Shown here in pieces: positions 11,179 through 22,039 of a DNA stretch of 64,000 bases. Position 1 is the first letter of the stretch; each line of letters starts with the position of its first letter. The position numbers and the translations under genes were made by a program. The stretch lies in contig NZ_PPQC01000067.1 of the NCBI RefSeq assembly GCF_002902365.1, forward strand, positions 39,544-103,543. The letters are read 5' to 3'. Source of the DNA: Staphylococcus cohnii subsp. cohnii (GTDB lineage Bacteria > Bacillota > Bacilli > Staphylococcales > Staphylococcaceae). The notes under the pieces are model-generated. The model worked only from the letters and a program-made list of their open reading frames with translations, was not told the origin of the DNA and did no database searches.

Positions 11179-12486
11179 GTGGCATTTGAATTTAAATTAC
11201 CCGATATTGGTGAAGGTATCCACGAAGGTGAAATTGTAAAATGGTTTGTTAAAGCTGGAGATACTATCGAAGAAGATGATGTTTTAGCTGAAGTTCAAAA
11301 TGACAAATCTGTAGTAGAAATTCCGTCACCTGTGTCAGGTACAGTGGAAGAAGTACTTGTAGATGAAGGTACAGTAGCTGTTGTCGGAGATACAATTGTT
11401 AAAATTGACGCGCCTGATGCAGAAGATATGGAATTTAAAGGTAGCGGTAGCAGTGAGTCTAAAGATGAAGCTGAAGCAGAAGCAGAACCTGCTAAAGAAG
11501 AAAGCTCTGAAGCAGCGGCAGCAACGCAATCATCAGCTGATGAAGATGTAGATGAAAATAAACGTGTTAAAGCAATGCCTTCAGTACGTAAATATGCACG
11601 TGAAAATGGCGTAAACATTAAAGCAGTTGTAGCTTCAGGTAAAAATGGACGTACAACGAAAGAAGACATTGATGCATACTTAAATGGAGATGCAAGTGCA
11701 GCTTCAACTGAAAGTGCAAGTGAAACTGCAGAAGAAACTTCTGCGAGCACAGCACAATCAGCGCCAGTTTCTAGTGAAGGTGAATTCCCAGAAACAACAG
11801 AAAAAATTCCTGCTATGCGTAAAGCAATCGCAAAAGCAATGGTGAATTCTAAACACACTGCACCTCACGTAACTTTAATGGATGAAATTGATGTTCAAGA
11901 ATTATGGGATCATCGTAAAAAATTCAAAGAAGTTGCAGCTGAGCAAGGTACTAAATTAACATTCTTACCTTATGTAGTGAAAGCTCTTGTTTCTGCACTT
12001 AAGAAATATCCAGCACTTAACACAGAATTTAATGAAGAAGCTGGAGAAATTGTACACAAGCATTATTGGAATATTGGTATTGCAGCTGATACAGACAGAG
12101 GTTTATTAGTACCTGTTGTCAAACATGCTGACCGTAAGTCTATGTTCCAAATTTCAGATGAAATTAATGAATTAGCTGTAAAAGCACGCGATGGTAAATT
12201 AACTTCAGATGAAATGAAAGGTGCTACTTGTACTATTAGTAATATTGGATCAGCAGGTGGACAATGGTTCACACCAGTTATAAATCATCCAGAAGTAGCT
12301 ATCTTAGGTATTGGTCGTATTGCCCAAAAACCTATCGTTAAAGACGGAGAAATTGTAGCTGCGCCAGTATTATCATTATCATTAAGCTTTGACCATAGAC
12401 AAATCGATGGTGCTACTGGACAAAATGCAATGAACCATATCAAGCGTTTATTAAATAATCCAGAATTATTATTAATGGAGGGGTAA
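11179..12486 (+). CDS. pdhC: Dihydrolipoyl acetyltransferase, E2 of pyruvate dehydrogenase
   Basis: The 435-aa core of the complex, which moves the acetyl group from E1 to CoA. Domains in order: one lipoyl domain (1-80) with lipoyl-lysine Lys43 in NDKSVVE; an Ala/Glu/Ser-rich linker (85-125); the E1/E3-binding domain (about 130-168, [11 protein letters not shown]); a second Ala/Ser/Thr linker (170-205); and the catalytic domain ending in DHRQIDG (405-411) with His406 and Asp410. Both linkers are visibly different in sequence from the S. aureus protein, as expected for fast-evolving spacers. RBS AGGAGG lies before ATG 11179. Confidence 0.97.
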   Translation: MAFEFKLPDIGEGIHEGEIVKWFVKAGDTIEEDDVLAEVQNDKSVVEIPSPVSGTVEEVLVDEGTVAVVGDTIVKIDAPDAEDMEFKGSGSSESKDEAEAEAEPAKEESSEAAAATQSSADEDVDENKRVKAMPSVRKYARENGVNIKAVVASGKNGRTTKEDIDAYLNGDASAASTESASETAEETSASTAQSAPVSSEGEFPETTEKIPAMRKAIAKAMVNSKHTAPHVTLMDEIDVQELWDHRKKFKEVAAEQGTKLTFLPYVVKALVSALKKYPALNTEFNEEAGEIVHKHYWNIGIAADTDRGLLVPVVKHADRKSMFQISDEINELAVKARDGKLTSDEMKGATCTISNIGSAGGQWFTPVINHPEVAILGIGRIAQKPIVKDGEIVAAPVLSLSLSFDHRQIDGATGQNAMNHIKRLLNNPELLLMEG

Positions 12487-12489
12487 AAC

Positions 12490-13896
12490 ATGGTAGTTGG
12501 AGATTTCCCAATTGAAACAGATACTATTGTAATCGGAGCAGGACCTGGAGGATATGTTGCAGCAATTCGTGCAGCACAATTAGGTCAAAAAGTAACAATC
12601 GTTGAAAAAGGCGAATTAGGCGGTGTATGTCTTAACGTTGGATGTATTCCATCAAAAGCATTATTACACGCATCTCACCGTTATGATGAAACTAAAAACT
12701 CTGAAAATTTAGGTGTTATTGCTGAAAGTGTTTCACTTAAATTTGACAAAGTTCAAGAATTCAAACAATCAGTTGTTAAGAAATTAACTGGTGGCGTTGA
12801 AGGATTATTAAAAGGAAACAAAGTAGAAATCGTTAAAGGTGAAGCTTATTTCGTAGATAACAATAGTTTACGTGTTATGGATGAGAAAAGTGCTCAAACT
12901 TATAACTTCAAACATGCAATCATTGCAACTGGTTCAAGACCAATTGAAATTCCTAATTTCGAATTTGGTAACCGTGTTATTGATTCAACTGGTGCTTTGA
13001 ATTTACAAGAAGTTCCTGGTAAATTAGTAGTCGTTGGTGGCGGTTATATCGGTTCAGAACTAGGTACTGCATTTGCAAACTTTGGTTCAGAAGTTACTAT
13101 TTTAGAAGGTGCTAAAGATATCTTAGGCGGCTTCGAAAAACAAATGACACAACCTGTTAAAAAAGGCATGAAAGAAAAAGGCGTTGAAATTGTTACTGAA
13201 GCAATGGCTAAATCTGCTGAAGAAACAGATAACGGTGTTAAAGTAACTTATGAAGTTAAAGGTGAAGAACAAACGATTGATGCTGATTATGTATTAGTTA
13301 CTGTTGGTCGTCGTCCAAACACTGATGAATTAGGTTTAGAAGAATTAGGCCTTAAATTCGCAGATCGTGGATTATTAGAAGTAGACAAACAAAGCCGTAC
13401 TTCTATCGACAACATTTTTGCAATTGGTGATATCGTTCCTGGGCTACCATTAGCTCATAAAGCGAGCTATGAAGCAAAAGTAGCTGCTGAGGTTATTTCT
13501 GGAGAAGCATCAGAAGTGGATTACATTGGTATGCCTGCTGTTTGTTTCACAGAACCAGAACTAGCACAAGTAGGTTACACTGAAGCGCAAGCAAAAGAAG
13601 AAGGATTAGAAGTTACAGCTTCTAAATTCCCATACGCAGCAAACGGTCGTGCATTATCATTAGATGATACAACTGGTTTCGTTAAATTGTTAACACTTAA
13701 AGAAGATAATACACTAGTTGGTGCACAAGTAGTTGGTACTGGTGCTTCTGACATTATCTCTGAATTAGGCTTAGCAATAGAAGCTGGTATGAATGCTGAA
13801 GATTTAGCATTAACTGTACATGCTCACCCAACATTAGGTGAAATGTCTATGGAAGCTGCTGAAAAAGCTTTAGGATTACCAATTCATACAATGTAA
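12490..13896 (+). CDS. pdhD: Dihydrolipoyl dehydrogenase, E3 component
   Basis: A 468-aa FAD- and NAD-dependent disulphide oxidoreductase that reoxidises the lipoyl group. FAD fingerprint GAGPGG (17-22), redox pair Cys47/Cys52 in [16 protein letters not shown]-binding GGGYIGSE near 180, and the C-terminal catalytic dyad His446/Glu451 in HAHPTLGE. It starts three bases after the pdhC stop and closes the operon, followed by a strong terminator. E3 is commonly shared with other 2-oxoacid dehydrogenase complexes. Confidence 0.97.
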   Translation: MVVGDFPIETDTIVIGAGPGGYVAAIRAAQLGQKVTIVEKGELGGVCLNVGCIPSKALLHASHRYDETKNSENLGVIAESVSLKFDKVQEFKQSVVKKLTGGVEGLLKGNKVEIVKGEAYFVDNNSLRVMDEKSAQTYNFKHAIIATGSRPIEIPNFEFGNRVIDSTGALNLQEVPGKLVVVGGGYIGSELGTAFANFGSEVTILEGAKDILGGFEKQMTQPVKKGMKEKGVEIVTEAMAKSAEETDNGVKVTYEVKGEEQTIDADYVLVTVGRRPNTDELGLEELGLKFADRGLLEVDKQSRTSIDNIFAIGDIVPGLPLAHKASYEAKVAAEVISGEASEVDYIGMPAVCFTEPELAQVGYTEAQAKEEGLEVTASKFPYAANGRALSLDDTTGFVKLLTLKEDNTLVGAQVVGTGASDIISELGLAIEAGMNAEDLALTVHAHPTLGEMSMEAAEKALGLPIHTM

Positions 13897-14027
13897 TAAA
13901 TTAAAAAGTATAAATAGTTACACTTTAGATGTTTTATCTTAAATGGTTATGGAAGTAATGAACGAGATTACTGTTCTAGTGCTTTCAAATCAATGTATAA
14001 ATGTTTAAAGCTTACAACAAATATATA

Positions 14028-14084
14028 GGGGCGGGAATAAGGAATCAATTTATTATATTTTGATTTCTGTCCCGCTCTTTTTTT
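14028..14084 (+). terminator. pdh operon terminator
   Basis: Long stem GCGGGA...GAATCAA / TTGATTTC..TCCCGC followed by TCTTTTTTT, about 130 bases after the pdhD stop. Confidence 0.85.
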
Positions 14085-14136
14085 ACATTTTTTAAAATTT
14101 TGGTAACTATTTGTTAATTATAGGGAGGATAAGTAT

Positions 14137-14415
14137 ATGGAATATTCATATCCGATTGATCTTGAATGGACAAATGAAGAAATGATGCAAGTGGTTGCTT
14201 TTTTTAATGCTATTGAAAAATACTATGAATCAAAAGTTGAAGGTAAAGTACTGTTAGAACGTTACAATCAATTTAAAAAAATAGTTCCAGGTAAAGCCCA
14301 AGAAAAGCAAATATTTAAAGAATTTGAAAAACAAAGCGGCTACAATAGTTACAAAGTAGTAAAATCAGTCAAAGATGCGTCAAATCAAAAATATTTTAGT
14401 TCAAAACAAATTTAA
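14137..14415 (+). CDS. UPF0223 family protein (YktA-like)
   Basis: A 92-residue soluble protein with the UPF0223 pattern: [28 protein letters not shown], then [38 protein letters not shown]. The family has no established function. It has its own ribosome site (TAGGGAGGA), lies between the pdh terminator and another terminator-like hairpin, and is probably monocistronic. Confidence 0.88.
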   Translation: MEYSYPIDLEWTNEEMMQVVAFFNAIEKYYESKVEGKVLLERYNQFKKIVPGKAQEKQIFKEFEKQSGYNSYKVVKSVKDASNQKYFSSKQI

Positions 14416-14428
14416 CTATTGTCATCTT

Positions 14429-14501
14429 AGCTATATTTTGATATTTTTATTAAGCACTAAACAAAATGTTTGATAAAAGTAAACAAAATATAGCTTTTTT
14501 T
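14429..14501 (+). terminator. Terminator-like long-loop hairpin
   Basis: 12-bp arms AGCTATATTTTG / CAAAATATAGCT with a ~43-base loop, then seven T. It lies just after the UPF0223 gene. Confidence 0.65.
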
Positions 14502-14581
14502 GTATAAATAATACTCATGTTTTGGTTAACTATTGTTTCCTAAATGTGCAAAATAAGAAATTAAAAAAATAAGGTGACAGA

Positions 14582-15121
14582 ATGAAGATTGGAAAAAAAT
14601 TAAAAAATCTTAGAAATATTAAGCAACTCACTCAAGGTGAGCTGGCAGAGCGTACAAATCTATCTAAAGGATATGTTTCACAAATTGAAAGTGAACATGC
14701 CTCACCAAGTATGGAAACTTTTTTTAATATTTTAGAAGTGTTAGGTACTACTCCTCGTGAATTTTTTTATGATTCAGCAAATACTAAGGTGTTATATAGG
14801 AAAAATGAACAAATTCATTATGATGAATCTGATAAAGGATATTTACTAAATTGGCCAATCACACAATCGAATAATTTTGAAATGGAACCGTTAATACTTA
14901 CTTTGAGACCTAATGCATCGTATAAAAGTTTTGATCCATCAGATTCCGATACATTTATATATTGTCTACAAGGCGAAGTTTCACTTTTATTAGGAAGTGA
15001 TTATTATCACGCTGAAGAAGGAGATGCGTTATATTTTAAAGCAAATCAAATACATAGATTAAAGAACCTTACATCACAAGATGTGAAAGTTTTGGTTGTT
15101 GCTACAGCATCATATTTATAG
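14582..15121 (+). CDS. XRE-family regulator with cupin domain, polyamine operon
   Basis: A 179-aa DNA-binding protein. The N-terminal helix-turn-helix (about 5-60) contains [42 protein letters not shown] in family style, and a C-terminal cupin (about 105-178) ends in [18 protein letters not shown]. This architecture is typical of PuuR-like regulators that sense small ligands. It begins the potABCD cluster, with potA starting 11 bases after its stop, so it likely controls polyamine uptake. The ligand and operator are inferred, not seen. Confidence 0.88.
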   Translation: MKIGKKLKNLRNIKQLTQGELAERTNLSKGYVSQIESEHASPSMETFFNILEVLGTTPREFFYDSANTKVLYRKNEQIHYDESDKGYLLNWPITQSNNFEMEPLILTLRPNASYKSFDPSDSDTFIYCLQGEVSLLLGSDYYHAEEGDALYFKANQIHRLKNLTSQDVKVLVVATASYL

Positions 15122-15132
15122 GAGGACAATAC

Positions 15133-16227
15133 ATGAACCCTTTATTGACATTCCAATCAGTAAGTAAAGCTTATGATGGAACTCAAATATTAGATAATAT
15201 AGATTTGAATATTGAGTCTGGACATTTTTACACATTATTAGGCCCTTCTGGTTGTGGAAAAACTACAATTCTGAAACTGATTGCAGGCTTTGAACAAGTT
15301 GATCATGGACAAATCGTTTATCAAGGAAAATTGATTAATCAAGTTCCTGCTAATAAGAGAAAAGTAAATACTGTTTTTCAAGATTATGCCTTATTTCCCC
15401 ATTTGACTGTATTTGATAATATCGCATTTGGATTAAAAATAAAAAAATTAAATAAGGAAGTAATTAAAGCTAAAGTGCAGGAAGCTTTAAAATTAGTGAA
15501 ATTAACTGGCTTTGAAAATAGAATGATAGATGGTATGAGTGGTGGACAAAAGCAACGAATTGCAATTGCGCGAGCTATCGTAAATGAACCTGAGATTTTA
15601 CTTTTAGACGAATCATTATCGGCATTGGATTTAAAATTAAGAACTGAAATGCAATATGAATTAAGAGAAATTCAATCTAGATTAGGTATTACTTTTATTT
15701 TTGTGACACATGATCAAGAAGAAGCATTGGCATTGAGTGATTATATCTTTGTTATGAAAGATGGGAAAATACAACAATTTGGTACACCTACAGATATTTA
15801 TGATGAACCAGTAAATCGTTTTGTTGCTGATTTTATTGGAGAATCTAATATTTTGAAAGGGACAATGGTCGAAGATTATGTTGTTAATATTTACGACCAA
15901 GCATTTAAGTGTGTTGATATGGGAATTCCTAGTCAACAACAAGTTGAAGTCGTAATCAGACCAGAATACATTGCGTTAGTAAACCACAACGAAGGATTAT
16001 TTGAAGTGACTGTTGATTCTATGTTATTTAGAGGTGTACACTATGAAATCAATTGTGTAGATAGAAAAGGTTATGAGTGGATGGTGCATTCTACAAAGAA
16101 AACTGAAGTAGGTAATAAAGTAGGTTTGTTTTTTGAACCAGAAGCGATTCATATTATGGTGCCTGGCGAAACCGAAGCAGAGTTTGATGAACGTATTAAT
16201 AGTTATGAGGTTAATGATAATGCGTAA
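15133..16227 (+). CDS. potA: Spermidine/putrescine ABC transporter ATP-binding protein
   Basis: A 364-aa ATPase that energises polyamine import. Walker [10 protein letters not shown] (37-45), Q-loop VFQDY, signature MSGGQ (135-139), Walker B LLLDE (156-160) and a switch His in FVTHDQEE. The C-terminal TOBE-like regulatory domain spans about 240-345. An AGGAGG ribosome site precedes ATG 15133. The 3' end overlaps the potB start by 8 bp. Confidence 0.95.
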   Translation: MNPLLTFQSVSKAYDGTQILDNIDLNIESGHFYTLLGPSGCGKTTILKLIAGFEQVDHGQIVYQGKLINQVPANKRKVNTVFQDYALFPHLTVFDNIAFGLKIKKLNKEVIKAKVQEALKLVKLTGFENRMIDGMSGGQKQRIAIARAIVNEPEILLLDESLSALDLKLRTEMQYELREIQSRLGITFIFVTHDQEEALALSDYIFVMKDGKIQQFGTPTDIYDEPVNRFVADFIGESNILKGTMVEDYVVNIYDQAFKCVDMGIPSQQQVEVVIRPEYIALVNHNEGLFEVTVDSMLFRGVHYEINCVDRKGYEWMVHSTKKTEVGNKVGLFFEPEAIHIMVPGETEAEFDERINSYEVNDNA

Positions 16228-17023
16228 AATAAATAGATTTTTATTTATACCATATATTTTATGGATGGTTTTATTTATCGTTGTGCCAGTCATTTTGCTA
16301 ATTTATTTCTCAATGATTGATATACATGGTCATTTTAGTTTACATAATTATAAACAAATGCTGACACCAAAATATTTTTTGATGATATGGGACTCTATAG
16401 TGTACGCTGTGTTAATTACGATGACTACGTTGCTTATTAGTTATCCAGCAGCATACTTTATCCGTACAGCAAAACATCAGAATTTATGGTTATTGATATT
16501 AATTATACCTACTTGGATTAATTTACTTCTAAAGACCTATGCATTTATTGGCTTGTTCAGTCATGATGGTATTATCAACCGAATATTATATAGTTTGCAT
16601 TTACCTAAAGCGGAACTTTTATTTACAGGTCCTGCCTTTATAATTGTAGCCAGTTATATTTATATACCATTTATGATTTTACCAATTTTTAATAATATGA
16701 AGGACATACCAAATAATTTATTACAAGCTTCAAGTGATTTAGGTGCTAGTCGATTAATGACCTTTAAAAAAGTGATTATGCCTTTGACAAAACGTGGCGT
16801 ACTAACAGGGGTGCAAGTTACATTTATTCCTGCGCTTTCTTTGTTTATGATCACAAGGTTAATTGCTGGTAATAAAGTCATTAATATTGGAACGGCGATT
16901 GAGGAACAATTTCTTGTAATTCAAAACTATGGGATGGGTTCAACTATTGCGTTGTTTCTCATTCTTTTTATGGCTTTTGTCTTAATCATTACAAATAAAA
17001 AATCTACAAATGGAAAAGGGTGA
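16220..17023 (+). CDS. potB: Polyamine ABC transporter permease PotB
   Basis: A 267-aa inner-membrane permease with six predicted helices. The cytoplasmic EAA-type loop that docks to PotA is visible as [27 protein letters not shown]. The frame is open upstream inside potA, but ATG 16220 ([16 protein letters not shown]) follows TGAGGTT at the right distance and gives the family length. Its start lies within the potA stop region (8-bp overlap), and its end overlaps the ribosome site of potC. Confidence 0.93.
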   Translation: MRKINRFLFIPYILWMVLFIVVPVILLIYFSMIDIHGHFSLHNYKQMLTPKYFLMIWDSIVYAVLITMTTLLISYPAAYFIRTAKHQNLWLLILIIPTWINLLLKTYAFIGLFSHDGIINRILYSLHLPKAELLFTGPAFIIVASYIYIPFMILPIFNNMKDIPNNLLQASSDLGASRLMTFKKVIMPLTKRGVLTGVQVTFIPALSLFMITRLIAGNKVINIGTAIEEQFLVIQNYGMGSTIALFLILFMAFVLIITNKKSTNGKG

Positions 17024-17028
17024 ATCAT

Positions 17029-17838
17029 ATGAAATGGTATGGCAAACTATATATCGGTATATTAATTGCAGTGTTGTATATCCCTATACTGTTTTTAATG
17101 TTTTATTCATTTAATTCAGCAGGTAATATGATTCACTTTGAGCATTTTACATTAGCGCACTATTTATCCTTATTTAAAAATGACAGATTATTAGCAGTTA
17201 TTTTTAATACGATTGCAGTGGCATTATTAGCGGCTGCAATTGCAACGGTAATTGGAACAATGGGGGCCATTGCTTTATATCATTTAAGAAATAAAAAATT
17301 AAAAATTTCGTTACTCACTTTAAATAATGTGCTCATGGTTTCTTCAGATGTTGTTATTGGTGCATCATTTTTGATTATGTTTACGGCAATAGGTCATTTT
17401 ACAGGTTTAGGGCTTGGATTTATCACTGTATTAATTTCACATATTGCTTTTTGCATTCCAATTGTAGTGATTATTGTGTTACCCAAGTTATATGAAATGA
17501 ATGTACATACTTTAGATGCTGCTAGAGATTTAGGTGCTAGTGAATTGCAAGTTTTAAATAAAGTGATGTTACCACATTTGTTTCCAGCGATACTTGGCGG
17601 TTTTTTTATGGCATTAACCTATTCTTTGGATGATTTTACAGTTAGTTTTTTCGTTACAGGCAATGGATTTAGTGTATTATCAGTAGAAGTTTATGCTATG
17701 GCAAGAAAAGGTATAAGTATGGAAATTAATGCGATATCGACAATACTTTTTATAACGATCATCATAGGCATTCTTGGTTATTATTTGATACTAAAATTTA
17801 TCAAACGAAATAAAGTATTGAAGCAGGTGACACAATAA
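17029..17838 (+). CDS. potC: Polyamine ABC transporter permease PotC
   Basis: A 269-aa second permease of the PotABCD importer, with six helices and the EAA loop TLDAARDLGASELQVLNKVMLPHLFPAILGG near 165-195. An in-frame GTG at 17020 overlaps the potB stop, but AAAAGGGTGA fits as the ribosome site of ATG 17029. The stop shares one base with the potD start (TAATG). Confidence 0.93.
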   Translation: MKWYGKLYIGILIAVLYIPILFLMFYSFNSAGNMIHFEHFTLAHYLSLFKNDRLLAVIFNTIAVALLAAAIATVIGTMGAIALYHLRNKKLKISLLTLNNVLMVSSDVVIGASFLIMFTAIGHFTGLGLGFITVLISHIAFCIPIVVIIVLPKLYEMNVHTLDAARDLGASELQVLNKVMLPHLFPAILGGFFMALTYSLDDFTVSFFVTGNGFSVLSVEVYAMARKGISMEINAISTILFITIIIGILGYYLILKFIKRNKVLKQVTQ

Positions 17839-18911
17839 TGAAACGATTTTTACAATTAATCGTGCTTTCAATTTTCGTTGGACTACTATGTTTATTGGTA
17901 AGCCAAAAACTCACTGAAAAAGAGCATTCTGCTTCAGGTGAAAAAATTTATGTGTATAATTGGGGAGAATATATTGATCCGAGTTTAGTAAAAAAATTTC
18001 AAAAAGAAACTGGCATTGAAGTTGTGTACGAAACATTCGATTCAAACGAAGCTATGGAAGCAAAAATACGTAATGGTGGTACAAATTATGATGTAGCTTT
18101 TCCAAGTGAATATACGATAGAAAAAATGAAAAAAGAAGGTTTGTTATTACCTTTAAATCATGAGAAAATACCAAATATGAAAAATTTAGATAAAGATTAT
18201 ATGAATATGTCATTTGATAGGGGTAATCATTATTCGGTGCCATATTTTTTTGGGACAGTAGGTATTTTATATAATAAAAATGTATATCCACAAGATAACT
18301 TTAATTCATGGGAAAGTTTATATAATCCCAAATATCAAAATGATATTTTATTAGTAGACGGTGCAAGAGAAGTTATGGGTTTAGGTTTAAACAAATTAGG
18401 CTACAGTTTAAATGATAAGCAATCAAAACATCTTGCAGAAGTTGAACAAGATTTAAAACAATTAAGCCCTAATATTAAAGGTGTTGTCGGTGATGAAATA
18501 ACTATGATGCTTGAACAACACGAAGCTAATATTGCAGTTGTGTGGAGCGGTATAGCAGCGCCAATTTTACAAAATAATAGTGATTTTGATTACGTTGTAC
18601 CAAAAGAAGGGTCAAACTTATGGTTTGATAATATGGTAATACCAAAGACAGCTCAAAATAAAGCAGGGGCACATAAGTTTATCAATTTTATGTTAGATGC
18701 ACAGAATAGTAAACAAAATACGGAGTGGGTAGCTTATGCAACACCTAATAAGGCTGCAAGAGCACAATTACCAAAAGACATCAAAGATGATGAACGTTTT
18801 TATCCTTCAAAGCGTACACAAGCACGTTTAGAAGTCTATAAAGATTTAGGTAAAGATACACTAAGTGAATATAATGAACGCTTTTTAAATTTTAAAATGT
18901 CGCTAAATTAA
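17838..18911 (+). CDS. potD: Spermidine/putrescine-binding protein PotD
   Basis: A 357-aa extracytoplasmic solute receptor with the PotD signature IYVYNWGEYIDPSLVKKFQKETG near residues 35-57 and the NYDVAFPSEYTIEKM segment. The N-terminus has a hydrophobic stretch (5-22), but the only Cys (Cys18, in VGLLC) is not followed by a normal lipobox and lies within the hydrophobic core. The protein may therefore be tethered by an uncleaved helix or cleaved as a non-lipoprotein. Translationally coupled to potC by TAATG. Last gene of the transporter operon. Confidence 0.92.
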   Translation: MKRFLQLIVLSIFVGLLCLLVSQKLTEKEHSASGEKIYVYNWGEYIDPSLVKKFQKETGIEVVYETFDSNEAMEAKIRNGGTNYDVAFPSEYTIEKMKKEGLLLPLNHEKIPNMKNLDKDYMNMSFDRGNHYSVPYFFGTVGILYNKNVYPQDNFNSWESLYNPKYQNDILLVDGAREVMGLGLNKLGYSLNDKQSKHLAEVEQDLKQLSPNIKGVVGDEITMMLEQHEANIAVVWSGIAAPILQNNSDFDYVVPKEGSNLWFDNMVIPKTAQNKAGAHKFINFMLDAQNSKQNTEWVAYATPNKAARAQLPKDIKDDERFYPSKRTQARLEVYKDLGKDTLSEYNERFLNFKMSLN

Positions 18912-18986
18912 AGCGTAGTATAGTAGTTATTTTATCGTTTATTCGATATAATAGTTTGATAAGTAGTATAAGGAGTTGTATAAAAA

Positions 18987-20168
18987 ATGTCAGGAGAACA
19001 ATATACTCAAGTTAGGCGTCCAGTGAGTCGACTAGCAGAAAAGGTATTGGGTTGGTTGAGCTGGATATTCTTACTATTACTAACAATCATCACAATGTTT
19101 ATTGCATTAGTTTCTTTTAGTAGTGAAAGTTCTATTCAAGATTTAGAAACGTCGTTAAATGGTAATGATTTTATTCAGCAAATATTGGCAAATAATGGAT
19201 TAAATACGATTCAATTTGTTATTTGGTTACAAAATGGTATATGGGCAGTTATTGTATATTTCATTGTTTGTTTATTAATATCATTTTTAGCGTTAATTTC
19301 AATGAATATTAGAATATTATCTGGGTTTTTATTTTTAATAGCTACCATCGTCACTTTACCTTTAGTTCTATTATTTGTACCACTCATTATACCGATTCTA
19401 TTTTTAATAGTTGCAATTATGATGTTCGCACGTAAAGATAAAGTAGAAATGATACCAGCTTATTATTCAGGTGGTTATCAAGGTAGTTATAATGACTATG
19501 GTCAAGAAAGAGAATCAGAACCAAAATCTGAACCGAGGTCTGAGCCAAAATCTGAACCAAACCCACAATATAATGTACAACAAGATACTTCTGACTTAGA
19601 ACAACCATCCAATCAAGAACAACAATTAAGAAGAGGTGGGTATAGTTCCGAAATTGCAGACAAAGTAAATTCGGATATTAATTCAAAAGAGGAAGAACCT
19701 CAAGTATTATCTCGACAGGCTAAATATAATTATAAATCAAGAAAACAGTCAAATGATATTGATGATAATCTTCAAAATGAACAAGAGGACGCAAACATAG
19801 ATAGTGAAGAATCTGAAATAGAAGCTAGACAAAGACAAGAAGCATTTGAAAAAGAACAACAACTTCAGCAAGAAGCTTATGAAGAACAACAGCGAATCAA
19901 GCAAGAAAAGGCTGAGGAAGCTGCTAGATTGAAACAAGAAAAAGCTGAAGAAAAAGCTAGAATTAAGCAAGAAAAGAAAGCACGTAAACAGCGTGAAAAA
20001 GAAAGACGTAAACAACAACCAAGTGCTGTTAGTCAACGAAGAATGAACTTTGAAGAACGAAAGAAAATCACAGGTCAATCTGCTGAATCATCAGAGATTG
20101 ATGAAGCAAAAAGTCAATCAAGTAAAACTAAACAAAATGAAGCAATAGATTCAGATAAAGAAAAATAA
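18987..20168 (+). CDS. auxB: AuxB-like membrane protein with charged coiled-coil tail
   Basis: A 393-aa protein with an N-terminal membrane half (hydrophobic spans about 21-44, 84-107 and 109-148) and a long cytoplasmic half. The tail starts with a short SEP(K/R) tandem repeat (about 177-191) and continues with a Glu/Lys/Gln-rich coiled coil (about 280-350, QEKAEEAARLKQEKAEEKAR). By position directly after potD and by architecture it corresponds to the S. aureus factor named AuxB, reported to support beta-lactam resistance and lipoteichoic acid stability. That role is from knowledge of the orthologue. A TATAAT at 18947-18952 suggests its own promoter. Confidence 0.7.
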   Translation: MSGEQYTQVRRPVSRLAEKVLGWLSWIFLLLLTIITMFIALVSFSSESSIQDLETSLNGNDFIQQILANNGLNTIQFVIWLQNGIWAVIVYFIVCLLISFLALISMNIRILSGFLFLIATIVTLPLVLLFVPLIIPILFLIVAIMMFARKDKVEMIPAYYSGGYQGSYNDYGQERESEPKSEPRSEPKSEPNPQYNVQQDTSDLEQPSNQEQQLRRGGYSSEIADKVNSDINSKEEEPQVLSRQAKYNYKSRKQSNDIDDNLQNEQEDANIDSEESEIEARQRQEAFEKEQQLQQEAYEEQQRIKQEKAEEAARLKQEKAEEKARIKQEKKARKQREKERRKQQPSAVSQRRMNFEERKKITGQSAESSEIDEAKSQSSKTKQNEAIDSDKEK

Positions 20169-20200
20169 TGGTTTTATTTGCGCTATGCTATACGCAAAAT

Positions 20201-20236
20201 AAGAGGGTCAATCCTTAATATGGATTGACCCTCTTT
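20201..20236. terminator. Hairpin terminator, part of repeat unit copy 2
   Basis: Perfect 14-bp stem AAGAGGGTCAATCC / GGATTGACCCTCTT followed by TATATTT, 32 bases after the auxB stop. Same hairpin as 62-97; compensating changes (GCC/GGT versus GTC/GAC) keep or improve pairing. Confidence 0.75.
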
Positions 20237-20243
20237 ATATTTA

Positions 20244-20337
20244 CGATTTTGATCGTGCATGCTTGCCTGGGGATATGGTTCGAGCCTGTAGTCTCTCACT
20301 CATATCATTTCCCCGGGCGTCAGCACGATGCAAAATC
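20244..20337. repeat. Structured intergenic repeat, copy 2
   Basis: Same element as 112-207: ends CGATTTTG / CAAAATC, inner TCGTGC/GCACGA pair, GGGGATATG / CATATCATTTCCCC stem and the core GAGCCTGTAGTCT. Directly follows the hairpin at 20201-20236, as in copy 1. Confidence 0.75.
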
Positions 20338-20485
20338 CCTATAAGTGATATGATTTAATACAATAGAAACTTCTTCGTATTATTTAACTTATACAACTAA
20401 AGCAAGTCATATTTTTAATTAACCAAAAGATATAACTTAATATGAATACACATGATGGATGCGTCCATTTTATATAAAAAACTTA

Positions 20486-20580
20486 CGATTTTGATCGTGC
20501 ATGCTTACCTGGGGATATGGTTCGAGCCTGTAGTCTCTCACTCATATCATTTCCCCGGGCGTCAGCACATTTCAAAACCG
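20486..20580. repeat. Structured intergenic repeat, copy 3
   Basis: Third copy in direct orientation to copy 2, 148 bp farther on, without the preceding GAGGGTCAATCC hairpin. The left 80 bases are nearly identical to copy 2; the right end diverges after GTCAGCAC (ATTTCAAAACCG). It lies close to the 3' end of mntH. Confidence 0.75.
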
Positions 20581-20609
20581 CAATTTCGCAAAGAAATCGT
20601 CAGTTTTGT
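20573..20609. other. Hairpin between repeat copy 3 and mntH
   Basis: Arms CAAAAC / GTTTTG with an inner ATTTC...GAAAT pairing. It may serve as the mntH terminator on the - strand, though the T run is short. Confidence 0.4.
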
Positions 20610-20642
20610 TTCTCTGTAAATATTTGAGTTGCAGTCGCATGT

Positions 20643-21986
20643 TTACATGAGTTCTTTAAATGTTTCTAATATTAAGTATACATTTAATATGCTTAAAATA
20701 ATGATTAATAGCCATGAAATTGTATTAACCCAGGTTCTGTTTTTAAATTGACCCATTAAATAACGATTATTTGTTGCCAGTTGTAAAGGTATTAATGAGA
20801 ACGGTAAAGCTAAACTTAAAAATACTTGTGAGAATACTAGCAATTGTTCAATTTTTGCTTCATCACTTTTGAAAATAATGATACAGAATATGATAGGTAA
20901 AATTGCAAGTAGACGAGTAACTAGTCTACGTAACCAGTTTGGAATTTTAAGATGCAAAAACCCTTCCATTACAATTTGACCAGCCATTGTACCAGTAATT
21001 GTAGAATTTTGGCCTGATGCTAATAGAGCAACTGCGAATAAGGTACTCATAATTTCACCCATAGAAGCTCCTAATACAGGCTGATTTTGTAAAGCGTGAT
21101 ATAAATCGTAGAAACCACCTAATTGATCAGTATTAACACCATAAAATAAGGCAGCACCTAAAACGAGTAATAAGCAATTAATGATAAATGCAATCGAAAG
21201 TTGAATATTAGAATCCATCGTAGCATATTTAATTGCATGTGCTTTTGATTTTAAACTATTTCTATCATACATTCTTGATTGAACAATTGAAGAATGTAGA
21301 TATAAATTGTGTGGCATAATCGTAGCCCCAATAATTCCTAAAGCAATAAACAATGCGCTATTATTCGTTATTATTTCTTTGCTTGGTACAAAACCAGTTA
21401 ACACTTCATTGACATGAGGTGAAGCAATAAACACCTCAAATATAAAGATCACAAGTACCGTGAAAATTAACGTACCTACAATCGCTTCAATTTTTCGGAA
21501 TCCAAATCGCATGATAAAGAGTAATAAAAATACGTCCAATACCGTGATAAGTGCACCGACAAGTAGTGGAATGCCAAACAATAAATCTAATGCTATCGCA
21601 CTCCCGATAACTTCTGCGATATCAGTTGCAATAATTGCTAATTCAGCAATAATCCAAAAAACAAAAGCTAATGGTTTGTTTAAGTAATATTTTGTAGCTT
21701 GTACTAAATCCATACCTGTCGCTATTCCTAATCTTACCGTCATACTTTGTAGTAACATTGCCGATAAGCTAGAGAGTAAAATTACGAATAGCAAAATGTA
21801 TCCAAATTGTGCACCACCTTGCATTGAAGTAATCCAATTTCCTGGATCCATGTAACCAACTGCTACTAACAACCCTGGACCTAAATAAGATAATAACTTT
21901 TGACTAAATTTACCATTGCTATTAATAGAAACCGTGTTATTGATTTCTTCTAAACTTTTATTATGCATTTTTATATTATTAGCCAA
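20643..21986 (-). CDS. mntH: NRAMP manganese/divalent metal transporter MntH
   Basis: A 447-aa, ~11-helix H+-coupled Mn(II) importer. It carries the NRAMP signatures: MDPGNW at residues 46-51 in helix 1 (Asp47 and Asn50 bind metal) and [14 protein letters not shown] in helix 6 (Met/His region). A DtxR-type palindrome lies 54 bases upstream of the start, suggesting MntR repression by Mn. Monocistronic, flanked by repeat elements on the 3' side. Confidence 0.95.
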   Translation of the reverse strand: MANNIKMHNKSLEEINNTVSINSNGKFSQKLLSYLGPGLLVAVGYMDPGNWITSMQGGAQFGYILLFVILLSSLSAMLLQSMTVRLGIATGMDLVQATKYYLNKPLAFVFWIIAELAIIATDIAEVIGSAIALDLLFGIPLLVGALITVLDVFLLLFIMRFGFRKIEAIVGTLIFTVLVIFIFEVFIASPHVNEVLTGFVPSKEIITNNSALFIALGIIGATIMPHNLYLHSSIVQSRMYDRNSLKSKAHAIKYATMDSNIQLSIAFIINCLLLVLGAALFYGVNTDQLGGFYDLYHALQNQPVLGASMGEIMSTLFAVALLASGQNSTITGTMAGQIVMEGFLHLKIPNWLRRLVTRLLAILPIIFCIIIFKSDEAKIEQLLVFSQVFLSLALPFSLIPLQLATNNRYLMGQFKNRTWVNTISWLLIIILSILNVYLILETFKELM

Positions 21987-22039
21987 TAATGATACCTCCT
22001 ATACTTCTAACTAACTTTTTATAGGTTACTCCAAAAAAA

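Noticed and set aside
11295..11858. A 187-codon leftward ORF inside pdhC
   Set aside because: It is a shadow of the biased Ala/Glu/Ser-rich linker codons of pdhC, with serine- and alanine-rich low-complexity translation.
19749..20078. A 109-codon leftward ORF in auxB
   Set aside because: Phe/Leu/Ser-rich antisense reading of the Lys/Glu/Gln coiled-coil region, so not a real membrane protein.
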